Assembly: GCA_032718565.1 (NCBI GenBank)
Contig: JAVGVS010000003.1
Span: 2,558,178 to 2,622,177 of the forward strand
Direction: 5' to 3'
DNA length: 64,000 bases
DNA from: Distichodus sexfasciatus
Lineage: Eukaryota > Chordata > Actinopteri > Characiformes > Distichodontidae
Below, in pieces: positions 1-12,800 of the stretch (position 1 is the stretch's first letter; every line of letters starts with the position of its first letter). Made by a program: the position numbers and the translations under genes. Under the pieces are notes generated by a model, which searched no databases, was not told where the DNA came from, and saw only the letters and a list, made by a program, of their open reading frames with translations.

Positions 1-121
1 TGTTTTCTGTCTGCACGTCAAACCCCATCAGCGTCACACTCCCACCCACCTTTACTCAGGGGGATTTTACGATTCTCTCTAACACGCTAAAACACACCTG
101 ATACACCCTGCTTGCCATTAG

Positions 122-1276
122 CAGTGCTGGGAAAGCTACTTTTAAACAGCAGCCTTTCAAGTTTTAAGCTCCTTAAAAATTAAAAGTTGCTAAAGGCGAG
201 CAGCTGTTTTAATACTTACTACATCCAAGCTATTTCACAGCCATGGAATCTTGCGTCCACCTTTACCATGGTGGACTACATCCTCCAACTCCATATTGCA
301 GCTGCCTACGGTGCTGTGATGCACTGAGCACAGTAGCCTATTTAAGTAATTTAAGTGATATTGTCAGATTCGTCAGTGATCTGGTAAGGATTTGACGAGA
401 AAAGCAGAATGCTCCACGATTTGGACAGTGATCTGATTAGGATATGAACCGAATGCCACACTTTCACAGTTCGACAGTAATCTGGTTAGGATGTAACGAA
501 TTGCTACTCGTTAGCCCTTGTGGCGTGGTGGTTAACCCAAACGCGGCTGAGAGCGCGAGTAGGCAGGAAAGCCACGCGAGTTGATATAAGAACTCTCTTA
601 CGCGAAGAGTAAGGATTACCACAATAATCCACGTTGTAACAACACACACTGTAACTAAGAGATGAACCCAATAACTGGAGTACTCACAGTTGATGCCGAT
701 GAGAATCGGAAGGCGGGCCAGGTTGACTCTAATGGCAGAGCGGCGTGCCGCGAGGAAGTGAAACTTTATATACCCTTTGAACCGCGACCGGCCACGTCCC
801 ATTCCAACTACTGGCCGTGGAACAGAGTGCGCATGACAGATATTTTGTCTTTGTGAACGCACTACAGCACAGAACATAGTTTAGCACAACAAAACAGTGA
901 CCACTGCATTGCATCCATGATGGAGTAGTGGGTAGCTTTTTGGAGCATTGCTTGGGGACTGTACTCTCCTCAGTGGTGCCTTCCTTCAGTGAACCTTCCG
1001 ATCATGGGGCCAATTCCCTAACCGTTATGTTACCAACTGCCCCAATCAGACGTCACTGCGAATTCAACACCAATCAGAACCTTCCTAGCTGAAAATACAC
1101 ATCTTTGTAAAGAGAGAAAAATAATATATATTTTTTAACCTTTATAACAATGTAGAGTTTTGCCATGCTACATTGCTATTTTAAAGCTACAGAATTTTAA
1201 AAGTAGCTTCACTACTAATAAGCTACTGAAAAAGTTGTTTAGTTAGTACTGTCTCCACTTCATGTTCCCCAACACA
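122..1276. mobile_element. hAT-like element (family 1) with an inserted SINE
   Basis: The left end CAGTGCTGGGAAAGCTACTT matches the ends of the elements at 57834 and 58790. The right end CCCCAACACA is the inverted end in degraded form. A minus-strand SINE occupies about 841-1043. No clear target duplication; the right boundary is approximate. Confidence 0.55.
841..1043 (-). repeat. SINE family A (tRNA-derived)
   Basis: Reverse copy. Read on the minus strand it starts GGGGCAGTTGGTAACATAACG and GATCGGAAGGTTCAC, a tRNA-like head with box A and box B remnants. It sits inside the hAT-like element at 122-1276. Confidence 0.75.
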
Positions 1277-1930
1277 TTGAAGTTGTTGTTGGGATGGATA
1301 TTCACCAAACCCTCTTATACCCCTGCCTTTTTTCTGCATTGTTCTCCTCCACTCCCTCATTCTCTGCCGTAATTCCTTCTATCTCCAGTGTCTAATTGAT
1401 CTCTTAGGCAGCTGTGGAAGTGCTGCTATCTGCACTTTTCTGAAAGGAATCGTTCGATAAACACGTTGTGGTCGAGACCTTGTGCTGTTTGATCAACCTC
1501 AGCATTTGTCCGCCACGGAAGACTGAATTTAAAAGAGAGCAGACACACAAAAATAATGAAAAATGAATAGCAACTAGGTGGGACTTTAAGCACAGATCCT
1601 ACAAGCGACTCGGATGTCTGTCCATCTGTCCAGGTCAGATACACCTCCAGTCTCAGCTTATCCTGTTGCTGTGGTGCTCTGTGGCTGTGAACATCATGTC
1701 CAGCCACTAAATGCAAATAGTCTGCTGCTGGGTGACCAAACATAGTGCTTCTTGTGGACATAGAATTTGGGGGGCAGTGAGGGGGAAAGGACGATTTAAT
1801 GTCTAAACACTGCTCCATAGATAAAAACCTGTTTCTTTAACTTACAGTAGTTATAACATTCTAACACTGTAATAATTCTGTAATAGCTCACTTTTGTAAT
1901 GTTATGTTTTCAGATCCTTTATAATAGATT

Positions 1931-2112
1931 GTGGTGTGGCGTTATTGGTTTAGTGGTTAAATTCTTCCCTATGGACCATGAGGTTGTAGGTTTAATTTCA
2001 GTTCCATCCTAATGCCCACCATTGGGCCCCTGAACAAAGCCGTAAACCTCAAGTTGCTGCAGAGAGACTGCACCTTTAATTACAAAATGTAAGTCCTTCT
2101 GGATCAAACGTC
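1931..2112 (+). repeat. SINE family B (tRNA-like head, GGATAAGAGC-type tail)
   Basis: GGTTTAGTGGTTAAATTCTT, GAGGTTGTAGGTTTAATTTC, ATTGGGCCCCTGAACAAAGC and GTAAGTCCTTCTGGATCAAAC. The tail CTCTGGATAAGAGCGTCTGC is the widespread end shared by fish SINEs and L2-like LINEs. Confidence 0.75.
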
Positions 2113-2317
2113 TGGTACATTTAACCAAAACAATCTTGACAAACTGTGATTTTACTTATTTTTCCATCCGTTCTGTCTTTGAAATATTGTTTTAGACATA
2201 CACAGTTATACAAGTACATAAAGTAAAATGTAAACCTGGACATGGCCTCTAAGATTGTGCAATAAATTTAAAAGTTAAGCAATAAGTGAAATCAAAATAC
2301 ATGTAGAGCTCAAAGTG

Positions 2318-2410
2318 GGGTTAGTAGTCCAAAAGGTCGCAGGTTGAAATCCAGCTCTGTCCTACCAAACAAGGCCATTAAACCCAAGGTGCTCCTGAAA
2401 GACCCTGTTA
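2318..2410 (+). repeat. SINE family B, fragment
   Basis: GGGGTTAGTAGTCCAAAAGG, GCAGGTTGAAATCCAGCTCT, then AAACCCAAGGTGCTCC. Confidence 0.6.
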
Positions 2411-2428
2411 TTAAGTGAGTCAGTATTG

Positions 2429-2664
2429 AAGTGAGTGACAATTTTTTCTCATTGTGAACACACCACAGCGCAACATACAGTCCACCACACCAAAATGTGA
2501 CCTCTGCCTTTGACCCATCTGTGACTGGGCAGTGGGCAGCTTTTGGCAGCGTCTGGGGAGCAGTGCTTGGAGATGGTACCTAGCTCATGAGTGCTTCAGT
2601 TGTACCTTTACCAACCTTGGACTTGAACCAGTGACCTTCTGATCATGGAACCAACTCCCAGCCG
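2429..2664 (-). repeat. SINE family A
   Basis: Full-length reverse copy ending in the shared tail (TGTGAACACACCACAGCGCA; GTGACCTCTGCCTTTGACCC). A short family-B tail abuts it at 2672. Confidence 0.75.
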
Positions 2665-2755
2665 GTACGCTCTTGATAAGAGCATCTGATAGATACCATG
2701 AATGTAAATCCAAACTAACTTTCTTCTCTGATATTTTTGCAATGCATCTATATGT

Positions 2756-2882
2756 GGCTTATGGTGTGTTGGCGTTTGCCCAGGTTTGTCCCCACCTTGC
2801 ACCCATAGTTCCTGGGATAGGCTCTGGCTCCCCCGCGACCCTGGTTGGGATTAAGCAGTTCGGATAATGAATGAATGAATTA
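2756..2882 (+). repeat. SINE family C, 3' part
   Basis: CCTGGGATAGGCTCTGGCTC, CGCGACCCTGGTTGGGATTA and GTTCGGATAATGAATGAATG, the tail with ATGA repeats. Confidence 0.75.
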
Positions 2883-4606
2883 ATTTATATATTGCAACAG
2901 AAAGACAGACAGTCACATGCTACTGAGACACGATGTGTGTGACTAGATGTAAATAATACTATGTTTGTACCAAACCAAATCCTAACCTTAAACTTTCAAA
3001 AGCAGTGTTTTCCTGTCCTGTAGGAGGTCCCCATAAATGCTTAAAAATCTGGCTGTGTTTGTGTGTTAGGATCTATGCAATTATTAATTTGCCTGCAATT
3101 TCCATCCAATGTGCAGTAGAGGCATGTGCCATGCTGGTGCATTATTTCTGTTTATTTATTGAATTAAACAGACCTGAAAGACCTGAAACAATTGGGTTTT
3201 GGATCCTTATACTCTACTATATTCTGAAGGACAAAGTTGAGACTTTTTCATTGATGTTTTGATAATTTACTACCATTTTGTTAATCATCAATTAAATAGG
3301 GTTTCGCTCACTCTAAATAACAGGAGGTGTGCAGTGTATTGAGGATTTGGGGTTCCAAACTGGTAGAATTCTGTGTTAGATTAAAAAAAAAAAAAGTGAC
3401 TTATGTAAGCATCCTTGAATGTTAAATACTTGAATTTAATTTATTTATAGCACATAAATCAAGTGTCTGATTAATGCAGCAAATTTTAATAACTCCGATA
3501 CATATAGTGTGGATTAAGTTTGTTAATTTAAGGAAGGTGAGGGTGTTGGTGTTAAGGCTGGTTTTTGTGCTTGATTTCAACTTCTCAAGCCATCACAAGT
3601 CGTACAGGAGCTGTCAATCAAACGGTTCAACCCCCATCATTTTTAGCCCTGCATTTTTCTACATGACCCGAACAGAAAGTGGCTGTTTACTGCAATTCCA
3701 CAGCGACTTACAAATCATAAGTACGTCCCCCAGCCCACGAGTAATGGTATACATTCAGAAGAAAAGAGGTCAGAAAAGGCAAATCCAACTCCATCACCCT
3801 GCTGACTTGGAGGCCATTAAACAGCCCCGGCGTTTCCTCCGAGCAGCCGTGTGAGATGGCAGCCCTTTGAAATATTGATGATGGCTACATGGCGTGTGGA
3901 CGCTTTCTCTTCACTGAAGCAGACAAGAGGCTTGGCCCGACATTTTGTACCATCAGCAGATTTTACCCCCTCCCCCTGCACTTCATGCTCACCGACGTAT
4001 TCTTCGTTTTATTGTTGACTGGAGTTTCAAAATGTTTTGCTTGTGGCAATCCTAGTATTTCAAAAGCTTTCACATCAGAGAGAGAGGGAGTGAGATGGTT
4101 TTGGCCTGAACTTTGGAGAGACGGAGCTCTGAGGACTCATGAGAAGATTAGAATCGGTCGGGTCAGCCTGCACTTGAAGCTGTGGGGCTTTTAAAAATAC
4201 TGAGCATTGTCAAGGCGTTCGTTTCGTCTTCTCATTCATATTCTGCCTGCTGCTGTCATCTTTTGCTTCTCTCAAGGCGTTACGGATTAGCAAACGGGAG
4301 ACAAACAGCTTGTATTGGTGGTGAATGTACTAGCATCTGGGTTCAAAGTACATCCTGTTTTTGAGAAAGGCCTCCCCAGTTTTGATGATCGCAAAATCAT
4401 AATTATGCATATCAAGGTTTAAAGCCCGGATGAGCCCAGATTATTTTTTTAGCATATTGTACTGAAGCTTATTTTAGCTTATTGAATATAACTGTGCAAT
4501 AGTCTCAAGCACTTATTTCTTTATAATTTGCTAGGAAAATGAGAATTGATTTATGTGCACACATATTCCTCAAGACTATATTACTAACACAGTAATATAG
4601 TCAGCT

Positions 4607-4846
4607 GTAATTAGGGAGTTGGCCCCGTAACCGGAAGGTCACTAGTTCAAGTCCCGGACCGATGAAGGTACCACTGAGGTACTCACAAGCAAGATACTGG
4701 GCGCTGCTCCCCGGGTGCTGCCAAAAATCTGCCCACCTGCTCCTTCAAGGATGGGTTAAATACAGAGTTCACATTTCCTTGTGGTGCACTGTGTGCTGTG
4801 CTGTGTTCACAATGACAAATAATCACCCATTTCAATTCACACTCTT
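4607..4846 (+). repeat. SINE family A
   Basis: TTAGGGAGTTGGCCCCGTAA, then AGGTCACTAGTTCAAGTCCC (box B), body GGTACCACTGAGGTACTCAC and tail GTGTTCACAATGACAAATAA. Slightly truncated at the 5' end. Confidence 0.8.
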
Positions 4847-4956
4847 AAAAAAAAAAAAGTCTGGCTCTCTTGAAGCAAAATGTGACAAAATGAGGGGTGT
4901 CTTAAGACTTTGCAAAGTACTGTAGCAATTTGCTTTAAGAAAAAAAGACAAAAGGC

Positions 4957-5262
4957 ATGGAGGAGTGGTGGTTAGTGCTGTCGCCACATCGCAAGAATTT
5001 CCTGGGTTGGTCGTGGGGTCTATCTGTGTGGAGTTTGTGTGTTCTCTCAGTGTTTATGTGGGTTTCCTCCCACAATCCAAAAGCATGATTTGTAGGTTAG
5101 TTGGCGACTCTAAAATGCTCCTTAGGTGTGTGTGTACCGTGCAGTGTGTTGCAACCCGCCCAGGGTTGGGGGTCCCAGGATAGGCTCCGGTCCCTGCGAC
5201 TCCGATTAAGCTGTTCAGATAATGAATGGAAGAAAGAATGAGTTGATGAATGAATGAAAAAA
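4957..5262 (+). repeat. SINE family C, full
   Basis: A tRNA-like head (GGAGTGGTGGTTAGTGCTGT), then GGGTTTCCTCCCACAATCCA, AGGTTAGTTGGCGACTCTAA, CCAGGATAGGCTCCGGTCCC, ending GTTCAGATAATGAATGG and ATGA repeats. Confidence 0.85.
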
Positions 5263-6747
5263 GACAATAGACATCAGTCTGCAACATTTTCAGCTCTTAT
5301 TAATATTGATAATTATAACATTTTGAAGATAATTGCAAACTAATTTAACCACAGGGTGTCCATCTTTGTCTGTATTTTATGAAAATTGACATTGCAGTTT
5401 TTCCTGTGATATACATTTTTTAAATATAGAACTTTGGTTAATAACAGAAGCAATAGAAGTGTTTAAAAATAAATAATCATTTCAATATGATACTAATTAA
5501 CAGAAGCTATAAAAGATTTTTTGAGTGCAAAACTTTGTCCAAGAAGGAGCTATAAGATTGTGGCCAAAACTGGTACTGCAGTCAACTTCAAAATACTGTA
5601 GCACGTTGTTTCCCCTCCCTCTCCTCCCCAGACTCGAGGTTGCCAGATAGATTGGCAGATCCTCATATTTGGTCAATTTAGTGTCTAATTTTACGTTTCG
5701 TATTGCCATAATTAGCATGCTAATGTTTGTACTGTTACCACACTGTCTGTGTAACACGATGCTGATGTGAGCCATCACAAGTCACTGTTTCTGTTTCTCA
5801 ATAATTCAGTCGGTTCGATGACCCACCTGCACATGGGCTACAATGTATAATCCAACATGGATAACGTTATTCAACAGTTGAAAAAATTCCCTACGTCTAG
5901 TGGTGATAGAAGTTAGCCAACTATGGCTAAATCCTACCAGTAGAAAATTAGCCACTTCGGCGTCTGTCTTCAGTTTCTTCTCCGCGCTTTCAGTCGTCTC
6001 CATCTTTCAAACGCATCTCCTCTGCTGATTCTGGTTTTGTTTCTGCTTCGGTCAAAACGTTTTTGAGAGTCATAGCGAGGCCTTTTAGTTTTAATAACGT
6101 CAGACATTTGTAACCAGAATGCTAGTAGCTGCAGCTCAGTGGTAACTGGCAACCTGGATGGGTAAACGCTACTGACTTTGTGATTGGGAGATAGCGGTGG
6201 GTGGTGCTACAGGCCAAAACACAAAACCAAAACATAAACACGGTTTACGGGGTGTAAAATAAATTTTAAAATGTGAATATTCTGGCTGTACTAATTTTGT
6301 CGCTGAGATCAGTATTTCAGTATATCATCCTGTGATGCACATGCACACGTTGAGGCGATGCTGAAATGATATTTTGTGCAGAAATATTATCGTTAAACAA
6401 GGGCAGGCCTGTCACCGCCAGTCACCATGCAGTGGTTCAGAACGGACTGTGACGTCTCATGAAATATTATTAACTTCTCCGCTGTGCAAAGGTTTAAAAT
6501 CCCTCTGCACTGTTTTTAGTAGATGTGATGGCCCAGAGATTTGTGACTCATATCTGAGCTACCTGCAAGTGTTAAATCTATTCATTTGTGAGTGTGTGTG
6601 TGTATGTGTGTGTTGCGGTGAGGCTGAGAGAGATTCTCCCAGTGAGACTGGAGCTGAGTAAAGTCGGCTAAAAGCTCCAGCGCTCTGCTTCTCCCCATGT
6701 GGACTAGAACAAAGAGGCTGCCTGGTTACGTCATGCTCGTCCCAGCA

Positions 6748-6792
6748 GAGCTTACACACACGCACACACGCACGCACGCACACACACACAGA
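6748..6792. repeat. (CA)n/(CGCA) repeat
   Basis: Alternating CA with CG interruptions, potentially Z-DNA forming. Confidence 0.85.
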
Positions 6793-6837
6793 CGTTCACT
6801 CAGACCATGTCTCCTTTTCTTTTTCACAGTCTCAGAC

Positions 6838-7777
6838 TTTCTGCCAACATCTCTCATTCTTCCGCTGTCTCTCTCTCTCACACACACACTCACACAGACT
6901 CTATCTCTCTCCCAAGTAAACTCACTGGCCTCTCTTCCTCCTTTGCTTTCTTTGTCTCTGTCCGTACCCTTCACAGTTGATCTACCCCTTTTCTCTCTCC
7001 CTCCCTCTCTCTCTTTTTCTCTGCTTTCCCCTTCTTTCTCTTCCCACTCTCCATCTCCCTCTTCCGCTCTCTCTTTCTCTTGCAATTCCTCCCTCTCCGT
7101 CTCTTTCCCTCTTTTTCTCCCTCTCTCATGCTCTCTCCCTGTTATTCCCTCCCTCTCCTACTCCCTCTTCCCTTCTCTCTTTCTCTGCCTCTTCTCTCCC
7201 TCCCTCTCTCTTTTTCTGTCCTTCTGCCTCTCTCCCTCCCATCCCTCTCGTTCTCTATCCCTCTACTTCTCATTCTCTTTTCTCTCCCTCTCTGTTCTTT
7301 TTCTTGCTCCCTCGTTCTTCCTCTCTGTCTCACTTGCCTCTCCGCTTTCTCTCCCTCTCTCTCTCCTGCCCACTCTCCTTCTCTCCTCCTGTCCCTCACT
7401 CTCTTGCTTTCCTTCTGCTTTCCCTCCATCACTCTTTCTATTCTACTCCCTCTCTCTTTCTCTCTCCTGTTCCTTCTTTCTCTCCCTCTCCATCTCCCTC
7501 TTTCTCTCCCCACCTCTCCCTCCCTCCCTCCCTCCCTCCCTCTTCTTCTCTCTCTTTCTCTTACAATTCCTCCCTTTCCGTCTCTTTCCCTCTCCATCTC
7601 CCTCTCCCTCTTTCTTCCTCTCCTCTTCCTCCCTTTTTCTTTTTCTTCAACCTCTCTCTCTCTCTCGCACTTCCTCCCTCTCTGTCTCTTTCACTCTTTC
7701 TCCCTCTCCCTCAATCCTCCCTCTCCTTTCCATCACTTTTACCTTCTCTCTCTCCCTCTCTTGCCCTTCTCCTCCTC

Positions 7778-7813
<36 letters not shown>

Positions 7814-7890
7814 CCTCCCTCTTTCCTTCTCTTTCTTTCTCTGTCACTTTCTCTCTCCCCTCCCCTTTTTCTCCCCCCACCCCCACACAC
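6838..7890. repeat. Giant CT-rich (pyrimidine) tract in rab6b intron
   Basis: About 1 kb almost purely C and T on the plus strand with CCCT, CTTT and TCTC patterns, including CCCT(n) at 7515-7540 and CT(n) at 7780-7808. Long open frames on both strands are low-complexity artefacts. Confidence 0.95.
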
Positions 7891-7942
7891 ACACTCTCTG
7901 CCCTCAGACATGGATTAATGCACAAGTGTGTCATACAAATGT

Positions 7943-8004
7943 GCTGTAATTAACGAGGCAGCCTTTTGTGCAATTAATCAGCTTCGGCATCAGTTAATTA
8001 CAGC
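7943..8004. promoter_or_regulatory. 12-bp inverted repeat with paired TAATTA cores
   Basis: GCTGTAATTAAC at 7943-7954 and its exact reverse complement at 7993-8004, 38 bp apart, with another CAATTAATCA between. TAATTA is the core of many homeodomain sites. It may be an intronic enhancer; function is inferred only. Confidence 0.3.
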
Positions 8005-8743
8005 CGGTTGAGGTGTGTGAGGCTGGGAGACAGTGAGCGATGTGTGTGTCTCCACGTCTGTGACGAGCGGCCACGCTTCACACGGGTCACACCAGCTGTC
8101 AGCGCTGCAGCGACGAACGCTTCCTTCATCTCTCTTTCCTTATTGTAACTCGGGCTATCAGCGAAGCAGCTCGAGCAGCCGAGCTGAAATTACAGCTGCT
8201 GATTGACTTTAGTATTATTGACTTGTGATTAATGTACATTTGACCTTTTGTGAGCTGGTTTTCGAATTCACAGACTAGTGGAGATCTTTTTAAAAATTGT
8301 GATGACATGTGATGACATAGTTCACATGAAAATTCTTGGACTGTCAGAATCAACGATATTTCTGATATCGATCACGGGTCCTGAAGTGAAGTGAATTGAA
8401 ATTGTATCGTAGCAGATTTGTGGAACCTGCTGTGTCTGTCCAGGCTAGGTCCACATGACAATGATTGTGGTATTTTTCTTTTGCGGATTCAATGCGTTTC
8501 GCGTCCATACACATATCGTATCATGAAATATCCACGTCAAGATATAAAACGGGACACCCGGGTTAAAACAGCGTACTACGTATGCCACGGCTGCATGTGG
8601 CGCGTATAATTGATGCGTGTAATTGTTTATGCTGGTTGTCTAGTTGATACAGGATTACGAGGTTTTGTTGCAATAATGGTAATAAACTTAGCAGCGCCTG
8701 CAGCACAGCTCTGTAATCCGCCATTGTTGTTGTTAGGTGCAGC

Positions 8744-8779
8744 GTTCTTCCTTCTTCTTCTTCTTCTTCTTCTTCTTCT
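8744..8779. repeat. (TTC)n microsatellite
   Basis: About 11 uninterrupted TTC units after TTCTTCC. Confidence 0.9.
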
Positions 8780-9028
8780 GGTCACGTGTGACTGTTACAT
8801 TATCTTTTTCAAAAAGTGGGGTTTTGCCCGTCTATACGACAATGCGAGGGTGGCATTTTGAGCTTTTCTTCCACTCTGTAACCCATTTTTCTAAAAGAAA
8901 TCGACAGGACATCGACAGCGCCGATATAATGTGTACGAAAGGCCAAAATTATTTTAAAAAACTTTTGGATTGACCTAAAATCGTTGCCTTGTGGACAAGC
9001 CCTCAATCAATATAATGCCAAATTTAAA

Positions 9029-9118
9029 TCCCAAACCATTACGCCCCTGAACAAGGGCCTTAAAACAAGTGACTCTGGAGGTCACTCTGAATAAGAGCGT
9101 CTGTTAAATGCTGTAAAA
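9029..9118 (+). repeat. SINE family B, 3' part
   Basis: CGCCCCTGAACAAGGGCCTT, then CACTCTGAATAAGAGCGTCT and GTTAAATGCTGTAAA, the classic tail. Confidence 0.7.
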
Positions 9119-9220
9119 AAAGTACAGGGGTCCCTTTTTCACTCGCAGTGTAGTTGATGTTGTTTGCGTGTGTTTAAAGAGAAGTTCGGCCAGTAAGTTC
9201 TACCCTCGTCCCTCCCACAG

Positions 9221-9314
9221 GCAGATCACGATCGAGGAGGGCGAGCAGCGAGCTAAAGAGCTGAGCGTGATGTTTATCGAGACCAGCGCCAAGACGGGCT
9301 ACAACGTCAAGCAG
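9221..9314 (+). CDS. rab6b: rab6b exon with G5 motif
   Basis: Acceptor CCCTCCCACAG then 94 nt then donor GTGAGC. The first base completes a split Arg codon; then 31 codons read QITIEEGEQRAKEL and on to the guanine-base-binding motif ETSAK and GYNVKQ. The family usually has Q-V-S-I here. The exon lies between two giant CT tracts. Confidence 0.93.
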
Positions 9315-9776
9315 GTGAGCTCCTCCCAGTTCCCACGCTCACGCAGCAGGCGGAGACGAGTGTGTGTGAGTGTGTCTGTGTGCGTGGGTGTGAGAATTGT
9401 CTGTGTTCCCTTCAGTTTTTTGTGCAGCTGAGGCTGTGAATGAGGATGACTAATCACCAGGGAGGAAGAGACGAGGAGCTGATGGAGAACTCTCTCTCTC
9501 ACCCTCTCTATCGGTCTCACTCCCTCACTCACTTTCTGTCTCACATACACTCTATTCTTCTATCCTTTCTCTGTACTTCTTTCTCTCTGTTCTCGCTCTT
9601 TCTGTGACTCTCACTCTTTCACTCTTTCAGCCTCTAGCCCCCTCTCTCTCTTTTTCTCTCTCACACTATCTTTCTCTTTCACTATCACTCTCTCAATCGT
9701 TCTCTCTCTCACTTTTTCTCTCCCACCTTCTTTCCCTATCCCTCTCACTCTGTCTCTTTCATTCTTTCAATCCTTC

Positions 9777-9807
<31 letters not shown>

Positions 9808-12800
9808 CCTTCCGCCATCCTTATCTTTCTATTCCTTCCCTTTTCACTTTTTCACCTGCTCTCTCACTCTCCCTCTTACATACACTCTATTTTTCTCTCT
9901 TTCTCTATCCTTCCTTTTCTCTGTTCTCTCTTTTTCTCTTTCTCTCACTCTCTCACTCAATCTCTAGCCCCCTCTCTCTTTCTCTCTCTTTCACTACATA
10001 TCTCTCTCTCTCTCCTCTTTCTCTTTACCTTTCGTTCTCACTGCCTCTCTCCCTCTTTCTCCCATTTCCTCTCTCACTCTTTCTGTTGCTCTCTCTCTCC
10101 CCCCTTCCCTCCCTCCCTCTCTCTGTACTGAACAGACTGAGGTGTGTGTGTGTGTGAGTCAGAGCTGCACAGCTTTATCTGCATCACAGACTCTGTCGTT
10201 CTCTCGTCTACGTGAGTGATGCTCGGGGCCTGTCACTGCACTCCGTCTGTGAGCTAATCTACATCCTCAAATCATTTCTGATGGCTCTCAGCGTCTCCCT
10301 GCTTTATTTTTACTCTATTCATCAAGTTGTTCCGATTTTATTCGCTTTTCCCAGTCCTACTCAGAATAAAAATCTCTTTTGGAAGAGACAACTGGCCAAG
10401 ATGGATCTGCACTGATTCTTTGGCTCTCTTCAGGAAGCACGAGTTTATATCTGTCTTGACCAGTTGCCCATAGCAAAGGACTTTTTGGCGATCACACACC
10501 AATCTGAGAGATAAATATGGATTACAATCTAATTGTGCCTAAAAGTGGTAATAAACAGTGTTGGGAGTAACTTGTTACAAAAGTGAAGTATTACAACAGT
10601 AACGATTACAGTAAATATTGCTTTTTGCTGTAACACAGAAACATAAGGCGTTACTAATAAATATTGTCAGTATAGTATAATTGTTGAGTATTTTAGTAAT
10701 GCGCATTACAGCACACTCTTAACCTGAAATTTAGTGGTTTTGTTTTTATGAAAAAAAAAAAATCACCAACACCACAAGACCTTTGACAAAAGAGAAAGAT
10801 TCAGTGAGTAAAAGAGCTATTTCCAACAGACCGTATGCCGGAATCACCCTGAAAACTACTTTTGACTGTAAACTACATGTAAGCATTTTAGAATGCCAAG
10901 TCCTGCTTCCGCAGTTATTTTGGTGAAAGTAATGCAGGAGTCGTATAACGTTACAGGTCAGAGACAGTAATATTCTAATGAATATTGTCTTTGAAATAAC
11001 AGTAACTAATAATCTATATTGTATTATATTTTGGTAGTAACTTGACTGATTATAAATAGGTAATAAGGTAGAATTAAAGGCTTGCTGGTATACAAATGCT
11101 GAATGTAAGTTAGCAAGACTTTATCTGCTCTCACTGACTGCTTAATTATTTACTTGTCATCATACATTTAGGCTCAGTCACACACTGTAATCCATGTTCA
11201 GTCTGTAGCAGTTTCTAACCACATCTTTATAACTGCTCAAATACACAGCTCGCACTTTGAATGATGCGCAAAGGAGAACTTGTGTGATTAGTTGTTCTCA
11301 TATGACCAGCTCAATGTGGGCTGACACAGTCAACATTCTAGAATGCTTTTCAGTACCTTAGTGGTTCCTTTACTGACGACCCTACGATCGCAGGGCCAAC
11401 TGTTATGCTACCAACTACCCTGCAACTGCATTTGTTACTATCTAAATGTGTACAAGGGTACACCTAGTCCAGCACTACCATCATTGGGTCCCTGAGCAAG
11501 ACGGTTCACCACAAGCTGCTCACAGGGAAACTGTCCCTGAAATTAGAAAAATGGAGGTCTCTCAAGAGAAGAGGCCATAAATGTGGATGTGAATGTCCAG
11601 CTCTGTGCAGGTTCTCAGTCATCCAGGACTCCTGTAGTGTTGTAGCACTGGAAACCAGTTTTTGAAAGTTTCGGTCTTAACTTGGACTCGATGCACTGCT
11701 CTTGGTCTTGGTCTTGTCTAGGTGGTCTTGACCCCAACTCTATCCAGGACAAGGTAATCTTAAGTGCTTGATTCAAAGACAACTGGACTTCTTATAATGT
11801 TCTTTAGGATGTTTTGATGAACTGAAGAAGTCTTTCAGATGATGGGTGAACCATATTCAAGAACCTTAAAGAAAGTTCAGTTGAATCAAGCTGTTGGGAT
11901 GCTATTAGTATGTTCAGCAGACCATAAAGGTTCAGCTAAGTACTTGTTGACCACTGATGAAGGACTAAAGGTCAACACACACTATCCATAGTAGAAGGCT
12001 GTAGCTTTAATCAACATGGTATAACTACCAGGTGTGTGTTGCTAATAATTTCTTAACATATTCACTTGGGCATTTGGCAGTGTATCAGTTAGGCAGTTGA
12101 GCCCCGTGATTGGAGGGTCGAAATTTCAAGCTCCAGACTGGTAACACTGAGCTACTCATGAACAAGGTACTGCTCCCTGGATGCTGCCAAAAAGGTGCCC
12201 ACTGCTCCTTCACAAATGAGTCAAATTCAGAGGTCACATTTTTGAACTTTGTGCTGTGCTGTGTTCACAATGGCAAATACTCACTTAAAATCATATTTGT
12301 TCTGAGGTGATATTTCAGCCTCTGAAGAGTTTGTTCCCCGACTATAGAAACACCCGTGTGGCTTTGAATCCTACCTTCCCAAATGTTTCTGTATTTGGGA
12401 TTCTAAACATCTGACTAAAAGCATTCTTCTTACCTTTTTACCCCAGTATAGCCTGACATGAGCAACGCCACACTCACACAGAAAAGTGTTCTGTCCTCTA
12501 TAGAGAGAACTCGATCCCCGGCAGCCATGCAGCACCACAGAGGATGTTTTGTGCTAATTTAATCTGAACACACAGATACACACATTTCTCTCCTATCTCT
12601 TTATTGCCTTATTGTTGCTTTAGAGACCAGCAGCAGTAGACACAAATAGAGCAGCATGGAGAAACACACACACACACCGCATCCCTGACACCAGCTACTT
12701 TGCTGCCATTATTGTACACTGCCGGCTGAATTTACTCTCTGGTACTGTTGACTCCAGTCATAATGAGGCTGTGTGTGTGTGTGTGTGTGGGCCTTATCTT

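Larger units (their letters stand above)
1..9220. other. Intron or upstream region of rab6b without recognised exons
   Basis: I looked for the earlier Rab6 exons (P-loop, WDTAGQE, NKTDLADK) and saw none. The span holds a hAT-like element with an inserted SINE, further SINE copies, CA/GT repeats and the 1-kb CT tract. The open frames here are low-complexity or cross repeats and do not look coding. Confidence 0.6.

Noticed and set aside
464..877. A 137-codon minus-strand frame and overlapping frames near the window start
   Set aside because: They cross the hAT-like element and run into the inserted SINE; no transposase motif is seen.
3474..4194. Plus-strand frames of 126 and 101 codons in unique-looking DNA
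   Set aside because: No recognisable motif, no good splice partners, and composition like surrounding intron.
4607..4846. tRNA-like box A and box B text as a possible tRNA gene
   Set aside because: No acceptor or anticodon stem closes; the same text recurs as a SINE head throughout the window.
6697..7953. Open frames of 289-418 codons rich in Ser, Leu and Pro on the plus strand, and Glu/Arg-rich frames on the minus strand
   Set aside because: They are translations of the CT tract, present in several frames at once, with no domain or splice context.
9604..10131. A 175-codon Ser/Leu/Phe frame
   Set aside because: Low-complexity translation of the second CT tract.
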